Assembly: GCF_000317535.1 (NCBI RefSeq)
Contig: NC_019757.1
Coordinates: 719,001 to 783,000 of the forward strand
Source: Cylindrospermum stagnale PCC 7417
GTDB taxonomy: Bacteria; Cyanobacteriota; Cyanobacteriia; Cyanobacteriales; Nostocaceae
Length of the DNA stretch: 64,000 nt
Direction of reading: 5' to 3'
The notes under the pieces were generated by a model, which was given only the letters and a program-made list of their open reading frames with translations, made no database searches and was not told the origin of the DNA. Below are positions 37,907-45,187 of this stretch, one piece after another. The translations under genes were made by a program, and so were the position numbers. Positions within the stretch are counted from its first letter, which is position 1; every line of letters starts with the position of its first letter.

Positions 37907-38090
37907 CCGTCACTTTCGCTGCTATCCGGTCTACCGCATCAGAACTATATTTTCGTCGCTCTTGTTGCTTTTGAGAATTATCTAACCCTTTGGGCTGGAC
38001 TGTAAAAGTATCTGGTGCATATTTATTTTTGCTGGTTTTTGGGGCAGTGGTGGGGATTCTAGATTGGCTTGGCTGCTTGGGTTTATACAT
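37872..38090 (-). pseudogene. Effector leader running out of frame (third copy)
   Basis: The leader (MYKPKQPSQSRIPTTAPKTS) plus SSDAVDRIAAKVTGG, diverged from the other two copies, matches residues 1-62 of the intact effector, then shifts frame and stops about 10 codons later. The reading frame of the LysM effector end overlaps it by 35 nt. A large internal deletion thus joined leader and tip in the wrong frame. Confidence 0.8.
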
Positions 38091-38141
38091 CTTGTTCCTG
38101 AATGAGTTGGGGTGGAACTGACAAAACTTTTTCTATTCACT
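38091..38141 (-). promoter_or_regulatory. Conserved upstream region of the effector leaders
   Basis: The 51 bp before the leader ATG are nearly identical at 28133-28183 and 33995-34045 (from CTTGTTCCTGAATGAGTTGG to ACAAAACTTTTTCTATT on the plus strand). This conservation outside coding sequence suggests a shared promoter, 5' leader and ribosome site (AGGAAC). At 38.1 kb it lies in the divergent region shared with the AAA+ ATPase gene. Confidence 0.6.
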
Positions 38142-38243
38142 TGTTTGCTTATACTTTTTAGATAATAATGCCTGTACTATTGCTTAGTAACTATTTTTCA
38201 GTAATTGTTTTATTCTCTCAGTAGAAAATATTCTTTCTGCCCT

Positions 38244-40208
38244 ATGACTAACTCCACCTCCCCCAATTGGTCGCCAGATAACCTCAAAAATTTGTTTGTT
38301 GAACTAACTCGCATCAGGGGGATGCTCAAAAAATGTATAGATCAAGGCACTTCTTCCCCAACGCCTGAAACTGAGTCGCTATCACTTCCTGAAACAACCT
38401 CCTCTTCATCTCTCAATCAGCTTTGTCATCTTTTTAACATCTCTCCCTTTGAGCGGGATATTTTGCTGCTATGTTTGGGTATGGAACTTGACCCTGATTT
38501 CAGTGATATTTGCGCCCAAGTCTCTCCTTACCAAACCTATCCCACCTTCGCTTTAGCCGTAGCAGCTTTTCCAAGAGCAGATTTCCGCTTTGTCTCTTCT
38601 CGTTCTCCCTTGCTGGGTTGGCAGTTGGTTCAAGTCGGTGAAGGGCTTTCTTTCACACAGTCTCCCCTGCGAATTGACCACCGCATTCTCTGCTATCTCC
38701 TGGGGGAACCAGAAATCGACGCCAAACTATCTGGTCTTATCCGTCCAATCTCCACAGATGTAGCGGTTCTTGCACCATCTCACCAACACCTCGCCAACCA
38801 AATCTCTACTGCTTGGTTGCAGACTTCTAGTTCTGCTTCTTTGCCGATCTTTCAACTTTGTGGCGCAGATATCACTTCTAAGCAATCGATTGCCGCTGTT
38901 GCTTGTCAGCAATTTGATTGCAATCTGATGCAGATGTCTGCGGAATTCCTCCCCACTTCCCCTGATGAATGCCATCACCTGTTGCAACGCTGGCATCGGG
39001 AAGCGATTTTGACTAACTGTGTACTTTTATTAGATTGCGATACCATCAGCCCAGCCGATCCTTTGCGGGCAGCAACTCTCGCCCAATTTATTGAGGGTAT
39101 CAATAGCTTATTAATTGTCAGCACTCAAGAACGTCTGCGACAACGCCAGCGCCCTCTCCTCACCCATGATGTCCCACCTTTGACGCATCAAGAACAACTC
39201 AATCTCTGGCAAACCCATCTCGGTGCTAATGCTGGGGAGTTAAATGGTGATGTGAATGCCATTGTCTCTCAGTTCAATCTCTCTACTGCAACTATCCAAG
39301 CTGCCTGTTTACACGTCAACAATCAAGGCAATGGGGAAGAAAAGGAAGCTTTGAAAACCCAAATCTGGAATTTTTGCCGATCGCAAGCCCGCCCCCATTT
39401 AGATGATTTAGCCCAACGGATGGAATCTAGCGCCACTTGGGAAGATTTGGTACTACCAGAACGTGAAAAACGGATTCTTCAAGAAATTGCTACCCATCTC
39501 CGTCATCGTTCCCAGGTGTACCAAGACTGGGGCTTTGCCAAAAAAGGGGGACGGGGATTAGGTATCAGTGCGTTGTTTCACGGACAAAGCGGTACTGGTA
39601 AAACTCTAGCAGCTGAAGTGCTAGCGCGGGAGTTTCGCCTAGATTTATATCGCATTGATTTGAGTGCAACGGTGAGTAAATACATTGGGGAAACGGAAAA
39701 GAACCTGCGGCGAATTTTTGATGCGGCGGAAACGGGGGGAGCGGTATTATTGTTTGATGAGGCTGACGCGATTTTTGGCAAACGGTCGGAGGTGAAAGAT
39801 AGTCACGACCGCCATGCTAATGTAGAAGTTGCCTATTTGCTGCAACGGATGGAGGCTTACCAAGGTTTGGCTATTCTCACCACTAACCTGAAAGACTCTC
39901 TAGACCAAGCTTTTAGCCGCCGCATCCGGTTTATGGTGCAGTTTCCTTTCCCTGATACTCAAGCTAGGGCGGAGATTTGGCAACGTGCCTTTCCTCCCCA
40001 AACCCCTACAGAAGATATAGCTTTTGATAAACTTGCCAAGCTGAATGTCTCCGGCGGCAATATCCGCAACATTGCTTTAAATGCCGCTTTTCTGGCTGCC
40101 GATGGCAGGAAAGCTGTACGCATGAGCCATTTAGTACAAGCATCACAGCGGGAATATCTGAAAATCGGACGTTCTCTTACAGACAGTGAAATCAAAGGCT
40201 GGATTTAG
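38244..40208 (+). CDS. AAA+ ATPase of eCIS-associated type (winged-helix plus AAA)
   Basis: From ATG 38244 the protein has 654 residues; the frame is open to a TTG at 38205. The N-terminal half has the helical/winged-helix domain seen in contractile-injection AAA proteins (LNQLCHLFNISPFERDILLL). The C-terminal half is a classical AAA module: Walker A GQSGTGKT (about 446), Walker B AVLLFDEADAIFGKR, Arg finger region FSRRIRFMVQFPFPD. ATPases of this kind (Afp15/Cis15-like) are a conserved part of eCIS loci and act in assembly or cargo handling. It diverges from the effector leader promoter. No structural eCIS gene is in the window. Confidence 0.85.
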   Translation: MTNSTSPNWSPDNLKNLFVELTRIRGMLKKCIDQGTSSPTPETESLSLPETTSSSSLNQLCHLFNISPFERDILLLCLGMELDPDFSDICAQVSPYQTYPTFALAVAAFPRADFRFVSSRSPLLGWQLVQVGEGLSFTQSPLRIDHRILCYLLGEPEIDAKLSGLIRPISTDVAVLAPSHQHLANQISTAWLQTSSSASLPIFQLCGADITSKQSIAAVACQQFDCNLMQMSAEFLPTSPDECHHLLQRWHREAILTNCVLLLDCDTISPADPLRAATLAQFIEGINSLLIVSTQERLRQRQRPLLTHDVPPLTHQEQLNLWQTHLGANAGELNGDVNAIVSQFNLSTATIQAACLHVNNQGNGEEKEALKTQIWNFCRSQARPHLDDLAQRMESSATWEDLVLPEREKRILQEIATHLRHRSQVYQDWGFAKKGGRGLGISALFHGQSGTGKTLAAEVLAREFRLDLYRIDLSATVSKYIGETEKNLRRIFDAAETGGAVLLFDEADAIFGKRSEVKDSHDRHANVEVAYLLQRMEAYQGLAILTTNLKDSLDQAFSRRIRFMVQFPFPDTQARAEIWQRAFPPQTPTEDIAFDKLAKLNVSGGNIRNIALNAAFLAADGRKAVRMSHLVQASQREYLKIGRSLTDSEIKGWI

Positions 40209-40302
40209 CTGTGCCACCTGAAAATTAGCGATCGCTCACTCGTAAATCATCTCTACATAATTCTTAATCTCAATATTTAGCAAATATAAATACGATAAAC
40301 TT

Positions 40303-41745
40303 ACTTGACATTCTCCCCACCTTACTTCGTTGAAGGTGGAGATTCTAAAGATCACTCTTGAGATTTCCTCTTTCCACGAGTTGATTTGCTTGGAGGAGTT
40401 TCTTCACCCAAGTATTGATCAGTCTCTCCAGAGGCGTTAGTTCCGACGTGACCCGCCGTACTCAGTCCTTTTTCTAAGATGTTGCGTGCTGCATTCTGGT
40501 CTCTATCTTGGGTATGCCCACAATGAGGGCATACATGAGTTCTGGTGCTAAGAGTTTTCTTCACAACTTCACCACAATTAGAGCAATTTTGGCTGGTGTA
40601 GTGGGGAGGTACAGCAACAGTTACCACACCAAACACCTTACCAAAATACTCAACCCATTCACGAAACAGCGACCATGATACATCACTAATTGACTTAGCC
40701 AAGTGATGATTCTTAATCATATTCCGGACCATCAAATCCAGCCTTCGGCACGGCGAAGCGCCTACATACGCCACAAGGTCGTTAGACCTGACCACGCACC
40801 TTGCTGTTTTAATGGCAAAGTCTTTACGCTGACGACTTACTTTGAGGTGTTTACGAGCCAGCTTATTTCTAAACTTAATTCTGTTCCGAGAACCCTTTTT
40901 AGTTTTAGACATTCGGCGTTGCAGTCGCTTCAAAGACTTCTCACTTTTGCGAAGATGTCTAGGATTGGCAACTGTTTCCCCATTACTATCTGTATAAAAG
41001 TGGTTTAATCCCACATCAATACCAATAGTTTTTCCCGTTGGTTCTCGTCTTTCTACCCGCTGATGATCAATGCAAAATTGGCAATAATAACCATCAGCAC
41101 GGCGCACGACTCGCGCTCTCTTGACCTGTTTAAGTTGGTAGAAATGCAGGTCACGAGTTCCCCACAACTTAAAACTTCCTGCCTTAAATCCATCCGAAAA
41201 AGTGATGTATCTGCGGTCAACAGAAAGCTTCCACCCGGAGGTTTTATATTCAACAGATCCGTGCGTTTGTTCCTTCTTGAATTTTGGATAGCCCTTTTTT
41301 CCTGGTTTACCTTTTTTGCAGTTATCAAAAAACCGAGCGATTGCAGACCAAGCTCTTTCAGCAGAAGCTTGTCTTGCCATTGAGTTGAGCTTGGCAGCAA
41401 AGGGAAAATCAGTATTGGCAGCAAGTACAGCGCAATATGCACTTAACTCATATTTACCAATACCCTGATTATCCATCCAGTATCGAACACAACTGTTGCG
41501 AACGAAACGAGCAGTACGGATAGCTTCATCTAGCTTCCTGTACTGCTCGTTAGTTCCTTCGAGTTTTGCTTCAAATACCAGCATCTTTACGCCCAACTTA
41601 ATAGCGTAAGTATAACACAGAAACAGAAAATGTTAAAATCTTCACTGTTCTCTTTCTCGTTTTGCGATGCCAAACGATGATTCAAGAACGTGGAGATTTT
41701 AACCCACCTTTCATCCCCTCCCTACTGCGTTGAGGAAGGGGCATT
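40303..41745 (-). mobile_element. Solitary IS605/IS1341-type insertion sequence (TnpB only)
   Basis: A full TnpB frame flanked by characteristic subterminal stem-loops: right end at about 40314-40343 (CTCCCCACCTTAC / GTTGAAGGTGGAG) and left end at about 41710-41740 (CCCCTCCCTACTGCG / TTGAGGAAGGGG). There is no TnpA gene, so it must move in trans, if at all. The right-end region overlapping the 3' end of the gene is where an omega RNA would be made. Exact ends are approximate. Confidence 0.8.
40352..41596 (-). CDS. tnpB: TnpB nuclease with disrupted RuvC-II motif
   Basis: Protein of 414 residues (or 410 from the second ATG), complete in length. RuvC-I Asp is in GIDVGLNHFY; the zinc ribbon has CSNCG and CPHCG; RuvC-III Asp is in DRDQNAARN. 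RuvC-II normally reads (V/A)YEDLxVxNM. Here it reads LVAYVGASPCRRLDLMVRNM: a stretch encoded by a GC-rich palindrome replaces the catalytic Glu. RNA-guided DNA cleavage should therefore be lost, although guide-RNA and DNA binding could remain. Confidence 0.88.
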   Translation of the reverse strand: MGVKMLVFEAKLEGTNEQYRKLDEAIRTARFVRNSCVRYWMDNQGIGKYELSAYCAVLAANTDFPFAAKLNSMARQASAERAWSAIARFFDNCKKGKPGKKGYPKFKKEQTHGSVEYKTSGWKLSVDRRYITFSDGFKAGSFKLWGTRDLHFYQLKQVKRARVVRRADGYYCQFCIDHQRVERREPTGKTIGIDVGLNHFYTDSNGETVANPRHLRKSEKSLKRLQRRMSKTKKGSRNRIKFRNKLARKHLKVSRQRKDFAIKTARCVVRSNDLVAYVGASPCRRLDLMVRNMIKNHHLAKSISDVSWSLFREWVEYFGKVFGVVTVAVPPHYTSQNCSNCGEVVKKTLSTRTHVCPHCGHTQDRDQNAARNILEKGLSTAGHVGTNASGETDQYLGEETPPSKSTRGKRKSQE

Positions 41746-42160
41746 CGGTGGATCACGGTAAAGTCATAAATTTAATACCAAAAAAATTGATTTTACTTGT
41801 CTAAAGTGTATCCAAAAAGAGTACAATAATGATACTTTTAATGAGCCAAAATATTTATTTAAATGAGACTTAAGATAACCTGTCGCCTGAGTTAAGCGCA
41901 AGCATTATTCAACAAAATATTGGGAATGTTGGATTTTATGTTTTCAGACCGTTAATTCTCGAATAAAACTCGATTTTCCGATAATTAAGGCCTAGGGTGT
42001 CGGGGGAATCTTTTAATTGAAGCGTATTAGATAAGAGTTAGGGTTTTGCTTAATTAAACCATTCTCTAGGAATAAAGCTATCAATAGTGATTAAAGCTAA
42101 ACTAGATCAAACCAGATAGTAAGGAGTTAATCAACATTAACAATCTGAATTGTTGGTAAC
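41746..42160. other. Intergenic gap upstream of the lipid kinase
   Basis: No gene, strong hairpin or repeat seen in these 415 bp. An AAGGAG at 42121 is too far from the annotated start to be a certain ribosome site. Confidence 0.45.
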
Positions 42161-43129
42161 TTGGATAACAACCCACTACGGTTTGATAGTCAAATTCAAG
42201 CAGGGTATATGGACGTGGATAATTCAACATCTCAACTACAAAGGGTACTACCCATTAGTCCCCGCGCATTGCTGCTAGTAAATCGTCATGCCCGTCAAGG
42301 ACAAAAGTATCTCTTTGAAGCCATACATTATCTGAAGACACTCGGTTTTGATGTGATTGAGGAATCCACAGAAGAACCCAAACGCCTCTGTGATATTGTC
42401 CGGCGCTACCAGCATGAAATTGACTTGGTAATTGTTGGCGGTGGTGATGGTACTCTCAATATCGTAGTCGATGCTTTAGTTGAGACCCAACTGCCCTTGG
42501 GAATTTTACCTTTGGGAACTGCTAACGACTTAGCGCGGACTTTGGGAATTCCTAATTCCTTACCCGAAGCTTGCGAAATTATTGCCCACGGACTAATGAA
42601 ACGCATTGATTTGGGGTGGGTGAATGGTAAGCACTTTTTTAACGTTGCCAGTATGGGACTGAGTGTCAAAATTACCGAGAAACTAACCAAAGAAGTCAAG
42701 CGCCGTTGGGGAATATTTGCTTACGCTGCCACTGCATTGCAAGTAATTTGGGAATCTCGCCCCTTTAGTGCAGAGATTCGCATCAAAGACACCTCGATAC
42801 AGGTGAAAACTGTGCAAATTGCTGTGGGCAATGGTCGGTATTATGGCGGTGGGATGGCAGTGGTTCACGATGCCACAATAGACGATCAAAGGCTAGATCT
42901 TTATAGCTTGGAAATTAAACACTGGTGGGAAATGATACTATTATTGCCAGCAATGCGACAAGGGCGACATATACATTCACGCAAAGTCCGCGCCCTTCAG
43001 GGTAAAGAAATAGAGGTGTATACCCGTAAACCACGTCCGATCAATACAGATGGTGAAATTACAACTTACACCCCAGCGACGTTCCGTGTTATTCCCATGG
43101 CTATATCTGTTTTGGTACCGCCACAATAA
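42161..43129 (+). CDS. Diacylglycerol/lipid kinase (YegS/DagK family)
   Basis: Soluble kinase of about 320 residues phosphorylating diacylglycerol or a related lipid at the membrane. The DAGK catalytic domain shows LLVNRHARQG near residue 40, VIVGGGDGTLNIVVDAL (the GGDGT nucleotide loop) near 90, and PLGTANDLARTLGIP. The C-terminal beta domain includes VAVGNGRYYGGGM-type residues and INTDGEITTYTPATFRV. The annotated start is a TTG; the ATG at 42209 (MDVDNSTS) is a good alternative. Confidence 0.9.
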   Translation: MDNNPLRFDSQIQAGYMDVDNSTSQLQRVLPISPRALLLVNRHARQGQKYLFEAIHYLKTLGFDVIEESTEEPKRLCDIVRRYQHEIDLVIVGGGDGTLNIVVDALVETQLPLGILPLGTANDLARTLGIPNSLPEACEIIAHGLMKRIDLGWVNGKHFFNVASMGLSVKITEKLTKEVKRRWGIFAYAATALQVIWESRPFSAEIRIKDTSIQVKTVQIAVGNGRYYGGGMAVVHDATIDDQRLDLYSLEIKHWWEMILLLPAMRQGRHIHSRKVRALQGKEIEVYTRKPRPINTDGEITTYTPATFRVIPMAISVLVPPQ

Positions 43130-43327
43130 ATAAAAGGTTTTCAATAGTCAGTTGTTATTCTCTCTCTGACCCGAAAATTGCTTAGTTAAAATTTTATCAG
43201 GTGTTGCATTTTTTATTGCCTGAAAGCTTTACAGTCAAGCGGATCGAGGGCAAAATTAGATGACCGACAGGTGATTTTAGGAATTTAATTTGAGTGCATT
43301 TGTTATAGCCGTGTCAAGCTAGGTATT

Positions 43328-43960
43328 TTGACAATTCGTATCAACTCGCACCACATGCATCTGAGATTTTCTCAAGATATTAAGTCCTTGCTGGAACGCC
43401 TAGCCTCTAAGCCCCTGACTCTCGGTGCTATTTTGGCGGGGACTTCTGAACGGGGTTTTAGTCTGGTAATTGCGTTATTAGTTTTGCCGTTTTTATTTCC
43501 AATGCCACCGGGCTTTACTGGGCCTTTTGGTGCTGCTTGCTTGCTGTTGTCAGTGCAGATGCTTTTGGGAAGGCGATCGCCTTGGCTACCCAAAAAAATC
43601 GCCAATTACGAATTTCCTCGCCGCTTTGCCGAAATAATTTTGCAAAATCTGCACCGAATCACCAAGGTTGTAGAAAAAATTACTCGTCACCGATGGGGCA
43701 AAATAGCAAATCATCCTTGGATTTGGCGATTTAATGGGCTTTGTATCTCTTGGTTGGCAATATTGCTAATTTCACCAATTCCCTTAACCAACCCCTTGCC
43801 CACTGTAGGTATTTTACTTTTAGCCGTTGCCACTATTGAATCTGACGGTTTACTGATGTGCATCAGCTACGTCATCACCGTTTTGATTACTTTGCTATTT
43901 GGCTTTATTGGTTATGGACTATGGTTAGCACCCGGTTTGTTCCCATCTATATTTAAATAA
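43328..43960 (+). CDS. ExoD-family membrane protein
   Basis: Protein of 210 residues matching ExoD (exopolysaccharide synthesis) proteins: LTLGAILAGTSERGFSLVIA, LLVLPFLFPMPPGFTGPFGA, RRSPWLPKKIANYEF, then three C-terminal hydrophobic helices. ExoD affects exopolysaccharide production in rhizobia by an unknown mechanism. The first codon is TTG at 43328; ATG at 43355 (MHLRFSQDIKS) is likely the true start. The sRNA array terminator units begin 15 nt after its stop on the opposite strand. Confidence 0.88.
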   Translation: MTIRINSHHMHLRFSQDIKSLLERLASKPLTLGAILAGTSERGFSLVIALLVLPFLFPMPPGFTGPFGAACLLLSVQMLLGRRSPWLPKKIANYEFPRRFAEIILQNLHRITKVVEKITRHRWGKIANHPWIWRFNGLCISWLAILLISPIPLTNPLPTVGILLLAVATIESDGLLMCISYVITVLITLLFGFIGYGLWLAPGLFPSIFK

Positions 43961-43974
43961 CGAAAATTTAAATA

Positions 43975-44029
43975 ATAAAAACCCCCAGCCAATGGCTGAG
44001 GGCTATGATTCAATTAAGGTGCATCTACC
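43975..44029 (-). ncRNA. Tandem small RNA unit 1 (NsiR1-like array)
   Basis: Minus-strand RNA predicted to start near 44029 (GGTAGATGCACCTTAATTGA), ending in a Rho-independent terminator (CCCTCAGCC ATT GGCTGGGGG then TTTTT). About 36 nt upstream of the start lies TCCCGGA, close to the TCCGGA motif of heterocyst-specific DIF-class promoters, with an AT-rich -10-like stretch (TTAATA). Size of about 55 nt and tandem layout match NsiR1. Confidence 0.65.
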
Positions 44030-44140
44030 TTTTATTAATCCACTTGAGTTGTCACTGTATCCGGGAAAATGTAAGTTTTTATAAAACTTTGCCATAACTT
44101 TACACAGAGATTAACCATTATTAGTTGGGAAGTGATACAT

Positions 44141-44193
44141 TGAAACCTCAGCCAAAAAGCTGAGGGTTATAATTCAATTAAGGTGTATCTATC
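44141..44193 (-). ncRNA. Tandem small RNA unit 2
   Basis: Same core as unit 1: GATACACCTTAATTGAATTA, then stem CCTCAGC / GCTGAGG. The T-run is poor (TTTCAATG), so termination may be weak. A 92-bp MITE-like element sits directly upstream of its predicted start and has replaced the promoter region, so this unit may be silent. Confidence 0.55.
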
Positions 44194-44199
44194 CTATTT

Positions 44200-44291
44200 A
44201 GGACTCACGCATCAACTGACAAATGTAGGGGCAATTCATCAATTGCCTCTACAATAAATCGACGATTTCATCTCATTTTTGCGTAAGTTCT
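44200..44291. repeat. MITE-like element inside the small RNA array
   Basis: Outer inverted repeats AGGACTCACGCA / TGCGTAAGTTCT and an inner GTAGGGGCAATTCA-type palindrome, as at 3142-3233 but diverged. It enlarges the spacing between units 2 and 3 from about 165 to about 257 bp. Confidence 0.75.
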
Positions 44292-44397
44292 ACTATTGTT
44301 CTCGGCTTGAGTTCTCACTATTTCTAGCAGAGTTAGGTTAGTTAGAGAACTTTTTTGTATTTACGAAAATCTAAAACCTGAGTCATCAGGAACGGCT

Positions 44398-44453
44398 CAA
44401 ATAAAACCCACAGCTAAAGGCTGAGGGCGATGATTCAATTAAGGTGCATTTAC
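44398..44453 (-). ncRNA. Tandem small RNA unit 3
   Basis: Core AAATGCACCTTAATTGAATC, stem CCCTCAGCC / AGCTGTGGG and TTTT. The upstream TCCTGATGCAG element aligns with that of units 1 and 5, and AATATAGT is a possible -10. Its downstream flank (GGCTCAAATAAAACCC on the plus strand) is shared with unit 4. Confidence 0.65.
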
Positions 44454-44534
44454 TATATTGTTATGCGCTTGATTTGCCACTGCATCAGGACAAATTTAAC
44501 TTGTGGCAAAAAATCTGAGCAACCTGAAACGGCT

Positions 44535-44591
44535 CAAATAAAACCCCCAGCTAAAAGCCGAGGGCGATAATTCAATTAAGGTGTATCTACT
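44535..44591 (-). ncRNA. Tandem small RNA unit 4
   Basis: Core GATACACCTTAATTGAATTA and stem CCCTCGGC / GCTGGGGG with TTTT: a strong terminator. The upstream element is degenerate (TCGATAATCCGC), so promoter strength may differ from the other units. Confidence 0.65.
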
Positions 44592-44699
44592 AAATTTAGT
44601 AGTATTATTTATTCTAGCGGATTATCGAAAAATTCTCCTAAATATATTTCGTTTTGTATATTGACGAAATGCTAAATTTCTGAGAAGTAAAAGTTTGTA

Positions 44700-44756
44700 A
44701 AATAAAGGCCCCCAGCTGTAAGCCGGGGGCTAAGATTTAATCAAGGTGCATCTACC
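44700..44756 (-). ncRNA. Tandem small RNA unit 5 (promoter-proximal to the 82-residue gene)
   Basis: Core GGTAGATGCACCTTGATTAA, stem GCCCCCGGCTT / CAGCTGGGGGC and T-rich tail. The upstream TCCTGATGCAG element lies inside the 3' end of the 82-codon gene, whose stop is 6 nt before the predicted RNA start. Confidence 0.65.
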
Positions 44757-44761
44757 ATCTT

Positions 44762-45010
44762 TTAATCCGCTTTTGCGATCGCTGCATCAGGAATATTTGA
44801 CAAATGCGGCTTTTTAGAATCAGTAGATGGAAGCAAACGGCTAGCGCGTAGCAGTACCGGGATATATTGGTTAATCATCCACAGGAGAGTTTCAATAGCC
44901 GAGTCTCCTTGCTGAATGCGGTTTTTGCCTTCGATGCCAATGAGTAGGATTTGCAAAATCAGCAAAATAGTGATGGTTTTCCCTGCAAGGTTTTGACGAT
45001 TTGGTTTCAT
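44762..45010 (-). CDS. Small single-span protein of unknown function, upstream of the sRNA array
   Basis: Protein of 82 residues: basic N-terminus (MKPNRQNLAGK), one hydrophobic stretch (TITILLILQILLIGIEG), then a polar tail ending DAAIAKAD. Its last about 40 bp resemble the upstream regions of small RNA units 1 and 3, so the array may have arisen by duplicating this gene end with the RNA unit. It diverges from the NACHT gene 177 bp away. Confidence 0.65.
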   Translation of the reverse strand: MKPNRQNLAGKTITILLILQILLIGIEGKNRIQQGDSAIETLLWMINQYIPVLLRASRLLPSTDSKKPHLSNIPDAAIAKAD

Positions 45011-45187
45011 GTTGTTCCACCTGAATGAATTGCTTGGTGGATACAGTTTCTATTTGGGGTGGTAAGACAAAGCAAATCCCAGCTAAACGGGCAGAAACTC
45101 TTTAGAATCAGGAATATATGGGTTTGGGGTAGTATCTCCAAGTTGGGGTAACCCCAAACTTTTTTTAAAATTCTCGATATTTGGCTA

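Noticed and set aside
43975-44756. CRISPR array or terminator cluster
   Set aside because: Units are about 165 bp apart with long diverged intervals, and each has its own upstream element and terminator; small RNA genes explain this better.
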